Positions 17,584 to 25,370 of a stretch of 64,000 nt of DNA are shown here, piece after piece (positions within the stretch are counted from its first letter, which is position 1; every line of letters begins with the position of its first letter). Under the pieces are notes generated by a model that saw nothing but the letters and a program-made list of their open reading frames with translations, had not been told where the DNA came from and searched no databases. Source of the DNA: CALLPQ01 sp964392325 (GTDB lineage Bacteria; Pseudomonadota; Alphaproteobacteria; Caulobacterales; Parvularculaceae); the NCBI GenBank assembly GCA_964392325.1, contig CAYMPJ010000008.1, positions 62,001-126,000 on the forward strand, written 5' to 3'. The position numbers were made by a program, and so were the translations under genes.

Positions 17584-18012
17584 TTAGTTTGTTTTTGCGA
17601 GAATTGAAAATAGTCCTCCGCCCAGACCGCCAGCAAGCATATGAAGGGAAACCCCCAGCATACCGCGTGCGCTTGCGATGGGAACAATATCGAAACTCAT
17701 TTCCATAATAACGAGCATCGCGCCCATAGCCGATAGACCGGCCAGCGGATAAGCGATAGGAGCGAGAGCGGTCAGTTTTTTCTTGAGGATAAAAGCGACA
17801 AGAAAGCCCAGCAAAAGGGTGATCGCAATAATTGGTAAGTATAAGCTGCTAAGCCCGTGAATATCACGAAGGGTGGCGTTCAGGCGATCTTGAATAGTAA
17901 AATCGATCCCCAAACCACTTAACCGTTGTAGAATATTTTGTGTATGAAAAAAACTCGCAAGCAAAAATGTACTTACTACACTGATTAAAAATGCTACAAT
18001 TATGCGTACCAT
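17584..18012 (-). CDS. Four-helix membrane protein, unknown function
   Basis: From the ATG at 18012 the protein has 142 residues and begins directly with a membrane helix (VRIIVAFLISVVSTFLLASFF). An in-frame ATG at 18109-18111 would add 33 residues of non-hydrophobic sequence and has no ribosome site; AAAGGG is about 11 bases before the chosen ATG. Further helices: YLPIIAITLLLGFLVAFIL, ALAPIAYPLAGLSAMGAMLVI and the glycine-rich GVSLHMLAGGLGGGLFSIL. No family was recognised. It ends 36 bp before the DUF885 start, so the two are probably co-transcribed. Confidence 0.65.
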   Translation of the reverse strand: MVRIIVAFLISVVSTFLLASFFHTQNILQRLSGLGIDFTIQDRLNATLRDIHGLSSLYLPIIAITLLLGFLVAFILKKKLTALAPIAYPLAGLSAMGAMLVIMEMSFDIVPIASARGMLGVSLHMLAGGLGGGLFSILAKTN

Positions 18013-18257
18013 GGATATCGCAACCCTTTTAGCCTGACCCGGCATGCAAACTGGTAGCACCAGATATAAGCCCCCGCGCGAGTCCAGCATATATGTGCCG
18101 AAACGTTTCATGATTTATAGAGCGAGACGTCAGGGAGTACAAATTTTAAAATGAATGTTCTGAGAGCTGTTTTAGCGGTTTTACTCTTAGGCTCTTAGCG
18201 GTATAGTTTTCCCTATCGGCGTCATTTTGCCTGCGTCATGGATAAAAGGAGGTTTTA

Positions 18258-19400
18258 ATGGCCAAATTGCGAAAAGTAGCTGCTATCTCTGGCGCCCTAT
18301 ATGGTATCCTTGCCGCATTGGTTTTTGTGGGTGTGACAAGCGTCGCAAGGGGCGAGGAAAGTGATTTTTTTCAAATCGATACCATCGCGAGCGGTCTTGA
18401 TCATCCATGGAGTATCGCATTTTTGCCCGGCGGGGATCTCTTGGTCACAGAGCGTGCTGGCCGATTGCGCCTGATAAAAGACGGTGTGCTGGTCGATGCG
18501 TCGATTGCCAACACACCGGATACATACGCACGCAGCCAGGGAGGCTATTTCGATATCGTCCTCCACCCGGATTTTGCGCAAAATCAAATAATTTATCTCT
18601 CTTTCGCTCATGGTAGCCCGGACGCCAATACAACGCGTATTGTGCGTGCGCGTTATTCCGGGACAGCGCTGGAAGATGTGCGCGTCATTTTTGATACTGC
18701 GCCAACCAAGGATACGCCCGTTCATTATGGGGGACGCATGGCGTTTTTGCCTGATGGCAGCCTGCTTATGACCACGGGCGATGGCTTTAATTATCGCGAA
18801 GATGCACAGCGCAAAAATAATCGTCTTGGGAAAACCATTCGTATTCTGGATGATGGATCCGTGCCCGGCGACAATCCTTTTCATGCAGATAGTGATGCGG
18901 ATAAAACGATCTGGACTTATGGCCACCGCTCCCCGCAAGGGCTCGCCGTAGATCCTGAAAGCGGGACAATCTATCAGCACGAACATGGACCGCGCGGCGG
19001 AGACGAGGTTAATATATTAGAGGCTGGCAAAAATTATGGTTGGCCAATTGCTACATATGGAATTGATTATTCTGGCGCGATAATTTCTCCGTTTACGCAT
19101 TATAAAAATACAGAGCAACCCATTCATCATTGGACGCCTTCCATTGCAACATCTGGTCTTGCGATTTATCGCGGCGATGTATTTTCCGCGTGGGATGGCG
19201 ACTTGCTGATTGGCGGCCTTGTAACCAAAGCGCTCCACCGCCTTGAGATGAAGGATGGGAAAGTCCAAGGGGAGACGCGTTATCTGGAAGGGCTGGATAC
19301 TCGTATTCGTGATGTCCGAATTGGGCCAGATGGGGCAATTTATGTGACAACTGATGAGGGACAAGGAAAAGTGTTACGCTTAACACCAAAAGATCGATAA
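18258..19400 (+). CDS. PQQ-dependent soluble aldose sugar dehydrogenase-like protein
   Basis: 380 residues. AAAGGAGG 5 bases before the ATG is the best ribosome site in this area. The signal peptide (ALYGILAALVFVGVTSVARG) implies a periplasmic protein. The rest is a six-bladed beta-propeller of the glucose/sorbosone dehydrogenase family (YliI/Asd type): LDHPWSIAFLPGGDLLVTERAGRL-type opening, GGRMAFLPDG, YGHRSPQGLAVDP, HEHGPRGGDEVN and GPDGAIYVTTDEG. It would oxidise aldoses with pyrroloquinoline quinone; PQQ biosynthesis is not in the window. Upstream it is divergent from the small membrane-protein gene. Confidence 0.9.
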   Translation: MAKLRKVAAISGALYGILAALVFVGVTSVARGEESDFFQIDTIASGLDHPWSIAFLPGGDLLVTERAGRLRLIKDGVLVDASIANTPDTYARSQGGYFDIVLHPDFAQNQIIYLSFAHGSPDANTTRIVRARYSGTALEDVRVIFDTAPTKDTPVHYGGRMAFLPDGSLLMTTGDGFNYREDAQRKNNRLGKTIRILDDGSVPGDNPFHADSDADKTIWTYGHRSPQGLAVDPESGTIYQHEHGPRGGDEVNILEAGKNYGWPIATYGIDYSGAIISPFTHYKNTEQPIHHWTPSIATSGLAIYRGDVFSAWDGDLLIGGLVTKALHRLEMKDGKVQGETRYLEGLDTRIRDVRIGPDGAIYVTTDEGQGKVLRLTPKDR

Positions 19401-19437
19401 GCGCTTAAGTCATCATAGAAATAATGGAAATGTCGTA

Positions 19438-19941
19438 ATGCCCAACCAAGATTATGTTAAGCTCATGTCCAGATATAATCGTTGGCAGAATGAAAGCCAT
19501 CTCACCGCCGCCTCTGGCTTGGCGCAAGAGGAATTGAAAAAGAATCGTCATGCTTTTTTCGACTCAATTGAAGGCACGCTTTCCCATTTATTATGGGCTG
19601 ACCGGTTATGGATGAGCCGCTTTGCCAATTTTGACTCCATAGATGGTGGCATTCCGGACTCAACGAAATTGATAAAAAACTGGGAAAATTATTGCCAAGA
19701 ACGTCGAGGGCTGGACCAAAAAATTATTCAATGGGCAGATCACGTTGAGAAAGACTGGTTTTCAGGTGAACTCAAATGGTTTTCTGGCGCACTGGGGAGA
19801 GATGTAACAAAATCAAAAAAGATATTGATTGTACATTTTTTTAATCACCAAACGCACCATCGCGGTCAAATACATGCAATGCTAACCGCAGCGGGGGCAA
19901 AGCTCTCGGACACCGATATTGCCTTTATGCCTGATGCCTAG
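19438..19941 (+). CDS. DinB family protein (metal-dependent four-helix bundle)
   Basis: 167 residues. It has the DinB/YfiT fold signature: SHLLWADRLWMSRF in helix 2 and FFNHQTHHRGQI near the C-terminus, giving the His triad that binds a metal. The family includes mycothiol/bacillithiol-dependent transferases and uncharacterised stress proteins; the substrate is unknown here. It follows the sugar dehydrogenase by 37 bp on the same strand. Its stop overlaps that of the convergent trpE in a shared CTAG. Confidence 0.85.
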   Translation: MPNQDYVKLMSRYNRWQNESHLTAASGLAQEELKKNRHAFFDSIEGTLSHLLWADRLWMSRFANFDSIDGGIPDSTKLIKNWENYCQERRGLDQKIIQWADHVEKDWFSGELKWFSGALGRDVTKSKKILIVHFFNHQTHHRGQIHAMLTAAGAKLSDTDIAFMPDA

Positions 19942-21461
19942 TTTTTTATAACTTTTGCAGCGGCAGAAAAGAGCGCCATCGATTTATCCACGCATTCTTG
20001 TTGTTCTGCTTGCGGATTACTATCGGATACAATGCCAGCGCCTGCCTGAACATAAAGTTTACCGTCTTTGACGAGTCCGGTGCGCAAAGTAATCGCTGTA
20101 TCGACCTCGCCGCCAGCTGAAAAATAGCCGATAGCACCAGCGTAAGCATTGCGCGATTGAGGCTCTAACTCGTCGATAATTTCCATCGCGCGTATTTTAG
20201 GGGCGCCCGATACCGTCCCAGCGGGAAATCCGGCCATTAACGCTTCTACGGGCGTCACATCATCGCGCAATTGCCCCATAACATTGGAGACGATATGCAT
20301 CACATGGGAGTATCGCTCAACGATAAAGCTATCGGTAACTTTCACACTATTGGTTTTGGCTGAGCGTCCAACATCATTGCGCCCCAGATCGAGAAGCATT
20401 AAATGTTCGGCCCGCTCTTTTGGGTCAGCCAATAGTTCTTGTTCCAACGCCTTGTCCTCGGGATGAGTTTTACCCCGCGCTCTTGTTCCGGCGATGGGGC
20501 GAATAGTGACCTCGCCGCTGCTCACGCGCACCAAAATTTCAGGACTAGAGCCGACCAGCGCATGACTATCAAAATTTAAAAAGAACAGAAAAGGTGAGGG
20601 GTTTTCCCGCCGTAATGAGCGATAGAGCGAGAAAGGGCTTGCAGAGAATGGCGTTTCAAAACACTGGCTTAATACAACCTGAAAAATATCGCCGGCGCGA
20701 ATATAGTCTTTGGCTTTTTTAACCTTATCGGTAAAATCAGTAGGCGCCATATTAGAGGTAATATTATTTAGAATGTCGGTTTTGCCAATCGCTTGAGAGC
20801 CGTCAAAGCTTGTTGCTCTATGATTGACGGAGGCTTCCATCGCACGGCAGGCCTCCTCAAGACGCGCTTCGGCTAGCGCATAAGCCTCTTTAGCGGTTTG
20901 GTTTTGCTTGGCGCGCACCGGTGTTGCTACCAACATTTCCTGGCGAATATTATCGAAAATAATAACGATGGTGGGGCGGATAAAGATCGCATCGGGAATA
21001 TCAACCCCCATTGGCGGGCGGTTTGGCAAATGCTCACATTGGCGAACAAAATCATATCCAAAATAGCCAAAGACACCAGCTGCCATGGATGCCAGATTTT
21101 CCGGCAAGTCTATTGCAGATTCATCAAGTAAGGCCTGGAAGCTGTCCATGATCGGGCGATTGTCGCGAACAAAAACATCCTCGCCTTCCAATATACCGCG
21201 ATTGAAATAGCCGTGCTTATGATCTGCCCGCCAAATAAGATCAGGTTTAAGACCTATGATGGAGTGCCGCCCAAGCACCTCGCCGCCTTCAACAGATTCC
21301 AGTAAGAAGCTATTTTCAGCCTCAGCGGCAACTTTGAGATAAACTGATACTGGCGTTTCCAGATCGCTCTCAATGCGGCGATAACAAATCTGGGCATCAC
21401 CATTATTGTATTGTGCCTCAAATTTTTCAATATCCGGAAAAGTTTGTGGGCTGATTGTCAT
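19938..21461 (-). CDS. trpE: Anthranilate synthase component I
   Basis: 507 residues. The N-terminal regulatory half carries the tryptophan-binding LLES motif (SFLLESVEGG); the chorismate-binding half shows IFQVVLSQ, SPEILVR, PIAGTRARG, DPKERAEHLMLLDLGRNDVGR and GAIGYFSAGGEVDTAITLRT. It makes anthranilate from chorismate with a glutaminase subunit (TrpG), which is not next to it. The start ATG overlaps the stop of the PpiD-like gene by one base (TAATG). The ppiD-trpE order is common in alphaproteobacteria, where trpGDC often follow; here the next gene is a convergent DinB gene instead. Confidence 0.95.
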   Translation of the reverse strand: MTISPQTFPDIEKFEAQYNNGDAQICYRRIESDLETPVSVYLKVAAEAENSFLLESVEGGEVLGRHSIIGLKPDLIWRADHKHGYFNRGILEGEDVFVRDNRPIMDSFQALLDESAIDLPENLASMAAGVFGYFGYDFVRQCEHLPNRPPMGVDIPDAIFIRPTIVIIFDNIRQEMLVATPVRAKQNQTAKEAYALAEARLEEACRAMEASVNHRATSFDGSQAIGKTDILNNITSNMAPTDFTDKVKKAKDYIRAGDIFQVVLSQCFETPFSASPFSLYRSLRRENPSPFLFFLNFDSHALVGSSPEILVRVSSGEVTIRPIAGTRARGKTHPEDKALEQELLADPKERAEHLMLLDLGRNDVGRSAKTNSVKVTDSFIVERYSHVMHIVSNVMGQLRDDVTPVEALMAGFPAGTVSGAPKIRAMEIIDELEPQSRNAYAGAIGYFSAGGEVDTAITLRTGLVKDGKLYVQAGAGIVSDSNPQAEQQECVDKSMALFSAAAKVIKN

Positions 21462-23371
21462 TATAGTTCATCAAGAGAAAAGAGACGGTCAATCAAAGGT
21501 TGATTAATTTCTACTTTATATTCTTGCTGCAAAGTCTGCACATAGGCTTCGACCAGTTCCTGATCGATTTGCCGTCCTAAAAATTGACCAAAGCTTTGGA
21601 ATTGGGATTGATTAATTGCGCTTCGATCAAAGCTTATGTCATGGATTTGGGCAATTACTTTTACACTGCGGCCAAGAGCATTCCCGACCAGAATGGCGTC
21701 TTTTTCTGCGTTAAATATATCCGTATGAAGCTCGGTTGATATTGTTTCGTGGGTCGGCGCAGCAAGCTCGATTGTTTCCTTAATCGCGGCGCGTTCAAAA
21801 CCCTCCGCAATGCTCTCAAGACTCTCTCCTGCTTTAACCCGTTCTGCGAGGGCATCGGCGGTTTTGCTAATGCGTTTTGATATCTCGTCATTTTTCCAGG
21901 CATTCTCTACAATTGATGAGACATCTTCAAAGGGCTTCAAAGCCGGATCGATGATCTCATCGACGATGATGAATGCATACCCATCTTCTTGTACCAGTTC
22001 CATGGGTTCTGGTTCATCTCCTTCTTCAAGAATGAACCCCTCTTGAATTGCAGAGATGGGAATATCACTGAGGATCGCGCCGCCCGGAGTCAGGGTTGCA
22101 TTATCGACAGGGCCAACCTGGGTTACGGTCAGTCCGGCTTTTTTTGCGGCCTCGCTGAGAGGTAATTCATCGTCAAGTCCCTCTTGAACGAGGGCAAGAG
22201 CGTCATATACAAGCCGGTCTGTTTTTTGGGATAGAAAAGAGGTCTCCAATTCTTCGCGTACATCTTCGAAGCTGCGGACTTCTTTGGGGGAGATATCGAC
22301 AATTTGTACGATGGTTGAACCAAATAATCCCTTAATCGGGTCCAGAATTGCACCATTTTCAGCCGTTGGAGCAAAGGCCGCTTCGGAAACGCTGGTATCA
22401 ACAATGTCGGCTTTGGATGCCTCGGTCAGGGTCGCAGCCTGCAAGGTTGTCCCGCGCTCAATGGCTATTGTTTCAAAGGGTGTCCCTTGACGCAAGCGTT
22501 CTACTGCGAGGGCTGCATCACTATTCTCATCAAACGTCAATTGATAAAGGGTGCGCTTTTCCGGTGTTTCATAGAGACGTTCACGATTGGCGTCATATGT
22601 TGCCCGCAACTCATCCTCGGGGATGGTTAGTTCCTTTTGGAAATCTGCATTACGCAACAACACCATCGAGAATGTGCGATATTCCGGGTCGGTGTAGGTC
22701 TGGGTATTGGCATTGTACCAGTTTTGTAAATCTTCTGGGGTTGGCGCAACGGCTTCGCCCGCAAGATCATCAGTAATGGAGAGCCAGCTTATGTCGCGGC
22801 GTTCGGTTTGCCGGGCAATAACAACGTCCAGATAAGTGCGCGGTGCATTGGTGTTGGCTTGCAGGGCTGAGAGCAGATTGCTTTGCAGTAAATCCCGGCG
22901 CATCATGCGTTCAAACTGGCTAGGGCTCAAATTTAAATTTGTCAGAAGACGTTCCATGATGCTCTGGTCAAATTCGCCAGTGGTGGGGTTTTGGAATGTT
23001 GGGTTTTGGCCCAAAACCTCGCGGATCAGCGATCGCGGCATGGCAAGGTTCATTTTTTGCGATTCATATTGAATTGCTGCGCTGCTGGTTAGGCTCCCAA
23101 TGATTTGTTGGGGCAGTCCGGAGGTTAATGCCTCTTCTCGGGTATAAGCCCGGTTGAGCTGCGACTGTTCTTGGCGGATAGCGAGATTGAAAGCCTCAAG
23201 AACCTCGTTTTGATCGATTACAACGGAACCGGCCTTTATCGCGGGTTTTTGGGAAAAATTTTGTAGGCTGGGTACGCCTACCACAGAAAATGCGGCCACA
23301 CCCACGATAACAAATACCCATGCCATAGCCCCTTTTAGAACGCCGCGAATATTATTGAGTACAAATGGCAT
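21461..23371 (-). CDS. SurA N-terminal domain / PpiD-like peptidyl-prolyl isomerase chaperone
   Basis: 636 residues. One membrane anchor at about 13-33 (GAMAWVFVIVGVAAFSVVGV) follows a short basic N-terminus, placing the rest in the periplasm. Residues 40-190 match a SurA_N-type chaperone domain (QNEVLEAFNLAIRQEQ, RSLIREVLGQNPTFQNP); a parvulin (PpiC-type) rotamase region follows around 225-390 and a second helical part at the C-terminus. The layout is that of PpiD, which helps newly secreted proteins fold at the Sec exit. Coupled to trpE by a one-base overlap. Confidence 0.85.
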   Translation of the reverse strand: MPFVLNNIRGVLKGAMAWVFVIVGVAAFSVVGVPSLQNFSQKPAIKAGSVVIDQNEVLEAFNLAIRQEQSQLNRAYTREEALTSGLPQQIIGSLTSSAAIQYESQKMNLAMPRSLIREVLGQNPTFQNPTTGEFDQSIMERLLTNLNLSPSQFERMMRRDLLQSNLLSALQANTNAPRTYLDVVIARQTERRDISWLSITDDLAGEAVAPTPEDLQNWYNANTQTYTDPEYRTFSMVLLRNADFQKELTIPEDELRATYDANRERLYETPEKRTLYQLTFDENSDAALAVERLRQGTPFETIAIERGTTLQAATLTEASKADIVDTSVSEAAFAPTAENGAILDPIKGLFGSTIVQIVDISPKEVRSFEDVREELETSFLSQKTDRLVYDALALVQEGLDDELPLSEAAKKAGLTVTQVGPVDNATLTPGGAILSDIPISAIQEGFILEEGDEPEPMELVQEDGYAFIIVDEIIDPALKPFEDVSSIVENAWKNDEISKRISKTADALAERVKAGESLESIAEGFERAAIKETIELAAPTHETISTELHTDIFNAEKDAILVGNALGRSVKVIAQIHDISFDRSAINQSQFQSFGQFLGRQIDQELVEAYVQTLQQEYKVEINQPLIDRLFSLDEL

Positions 23372-23595
23372 AAGTATGGTTTCCTGCTAGAGTTTTTACG
23401 CTTTTGAGCTTTTACAATATGGAGCGGCAAGTACAAGAAAAAAGGAGGGAGGGGGTAAAAAGGCTCTAAGTACTAAATTTCGCCAAAAGCCACCAGCGGG
23501 CGCGATTAAGCAACTTTTGCCTGGCAATATCTATCAGTTGAAGCCCATAAACGAGCATGATAGTTAAGGTCTTTAAAGGTTTTCAGTATTCATTT

Positions 23596-24615
23596 ATGCG
23601 CACACTCTATCTTCATATTGGTCAGGGAAAAACCGGAACCAGCTATTTGCAATCTGTTTTTGCCCTAAACCAAGCCAGATTGGCAGATTTTGATGTTGAT
23701 TACCCTCTACAAAAGGCAATGCTTAACCAAGTTGCCAAGGGTAATATGCCGGGCGGGAATGGCTATGGTCTTCGCGATGTTTTTTCAAACCCTGAAACTC
23801 TTTCCGGTTTCTCCCTACCGGAAAAACGACATGTTTTACTCAGCCATGAAGGACTGATATCCCGCCTTCTTTTTGATGGAAGCGCTGCCCTATTGGACGA
23901 GCTTTGTGACAAGAATCATTTTGACCATGTTTCAATTCTGGTCTTTGGCCGCAACCCCGTAAAACATCTCGTATCCAGCTACCGCCAATTGGTGAAACGG
24001 GGTGGCATGACACTTTCCCTCGATCAATATTGTAATAGCTATCAGTCTCCCAAGCAGTTAGCCTCGTTTCTGGAGGCATATTCTGCGCGGCCCGATACGA
24101 GTATTCGGGCGCTGAATTATTCTGATTGTCGTAAACACCTTCTCGATCAGGTTGCGCAGTGGCTCGATATTGATGTCACGGATTTTACGCTGCCTCCGGG
24201 CAAAATTGTTAATCGAAGCATGACAGCTGGCGAGTTGTTTTTTCAACGCGAGTTGAACAAACATATGGGTGATAAAGCACAAATTCTGGTGGACCCCCTG
24301 ATCGAGGAAATTACAGATTTGCAATATGATAATTTATTGCCTTCAATTGACGCGCAAACAAAAATGATCGAAAAAATGTCCCCCTTCATGGAGATCGTGA
24401 ATAAATATTTCTCTGATAATCACGCCTATTCAGAAGAAATTTTTGCCCCTCATCCGTCTGCTGATAATAGCAGCACGCAAGTAATGAACAGCAAACAAAA
24501 TCCGGGCGAGCACTCCCAAACCAAATTCGAGTTTACTGACAAACAACTCAGTGCTCTTGCGCAAATTTATGTGCGCTTGTTGCAGGATAATCTGAAGCTC
24601 AAAGGGAAAAAATAA
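23596..24615 (+). CDS. Sulfotransferase-family protein
   Basis: 339 residues from the ATG at 23596, chosen because the protein then opens as family members do (MRTLYLHIGQGKTGTSYLQ). An ATG 39 bases upstream is also open; neither has a clear ribosome site. GQGKTGTSYLQ is the 5'-phosphosulfate loop that binds PAPS, and FGRNPVKHLVSSYRQL is the 3'-phosphate motif. It would transfer sulfate onto a sugar or lipid; the acceptor is unknown. The N-terminal part of the giant glycan protein at the left end belongs to a similar fold class, so sulfated surface glycans are plausible for this organism (inference). Confidence 0.8.
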   Translation: MRTLYLHIGQGKTGTSYLQSVFALNQARLADFDVDYPLQKAMLNQVAKGNMPGGNGYGLRDVFSNPETLSGFSLPEKRHVLLSHEGLISRLLFDGSAALLDELCDKNHFDHVSILVFGRNPVKHLVSSYRQLVKRGGMTLSLDQYCNSYQSPKQLASFLEAYSARPDTSIRALNYSDCRKHLLDQVAQWLDIDVTDFTLPPGKIVNRSMTAGELFFQRELNKHMGDKAQILVDPLIEEITDLQYDNLLPSIDAQTKMIEKMSPFMEIVNKYFSDNHAYSEEIFAPHPSADNSSTQVMNSKQNPGEHSQTKFEFTDKQLSALAQIYVRLLQDNLKLKGKK

Positions 24616-24618
24616 CAA

Positions 24619-24738
24619 ATGAGCGGAAAAGCCATCAATGAACCTTTTTTGCGAGATAATAATGCCATAAAACAGAAGCAAACGAGCAGGGCAAAAGAAT
24701 TCAAGACTATTAAGGCAATTGCATATAAGCTAGGATAA
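24619..24738 (+). CDS. Possible small ORF, 39 residues, basic
   Basis: It begins 4 bases after the sulfotransferase gene and encodes a 39-residue Lys-rich peptide (MSGKAINEPFLRDNN...IAYKLG). AAAGGGAAA lies about 13 bases upstream, a poor spacing. No family was recognised; it may be a chance frame. Confidence 0.25.
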   Translation: MSGKAINEPFLRDNNAIKQKQTSRAKEFKTIKAIAYKLG

Positions 24739-24839
24739 GCGCCGATTGGTTGGGTTCATTTGGGTGGGCGAATGAATCAAGCAGGGTCGTCAAAGTTTAA
24801 TCGGGTAAGCACCTAAATTTAATACGAGGTTTAATTGCT

Positions 24840-25256
24840 ATGGTACATTTTTTTTCCAAATCCAGTCAAGCAGGATGCACTAAGGGTAGTGTTTGGTCAG
24901 GGCGACTAAAACTCAACCGGTTGGTTGGGGCTTTGGGTGCCGGGTTGGTTATGACAAGTCTTGTGACTGGCTGTGCCACAATAGCGGGTGCGACATTGGA
25001 AAATCGTTTCCAAGCTATCGGCTTGCCGGCAAATACTGCAACTTGTATGGCCACTGATCTAAACGAAAACCTCTCTTCCGATGATGTCATTGATCTTACG
25101 CGATACACCTTCAGTGTTGCCTCGGCTGATAGTACTGTTGGTATCATCAGGGAGTTGCTAAAAATTGATAATCCGCGTGCGGTAACGGCAGTGGGTCAGG
25201 CCAGCCTGTCTTGTGTGAGTTCCGGCTTAACAAAGGGATTAATCCCAGGACTATAG
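24840..25256 (+). CDS. Small lipoprotein, unknown function
   Basis: 138 residues. After a Lys/Arg-containing N-terminal stretch comes a hydrophobic segment (LVGALGAGLVMTSLVTGC) with lipobox VTGC, Cys45. The N-region before it is longer than usual (about 28 residues), so an internal start is conceivable. The mature part of about 94 residues contains two Cys (TATCMATDL and LSCVSSG) that could be disulfide-bonded in the periplasm. Family not recognised. It sits alone between the sulfotransferase and the DUF4153 gene. Confidence 0.65.
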   Translation: MVHFFSKSSQAGCTKGSVWSGRLKLNRLVGALGAGLVMTSLVTGCATIAGATLENRFQAIGLPANTATCMATDLNENLSSDDVIDLTRYTFSVASADSTVGIIRELLKIDNPRAVTAVGQASLSCVSSGLTKGLIPGL

Positions 25257-25370
25257 GTTTCAGCGCGCTTCCTTTATCGATTAATGCACGCGATGGTCTA
25301 TGATGCGCTCCGGCTATTGGGGCTGCGAGAATAGGCGGGCTTAAAGTCAAAATAAGTGAGGGAGTATTTT

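Noticed and set aside
18297..18986. 229-codon leftward frame
   Set aside because: Antisense to the sugar dehydrogenase, which has a strong ribosome site and clear family motifs.
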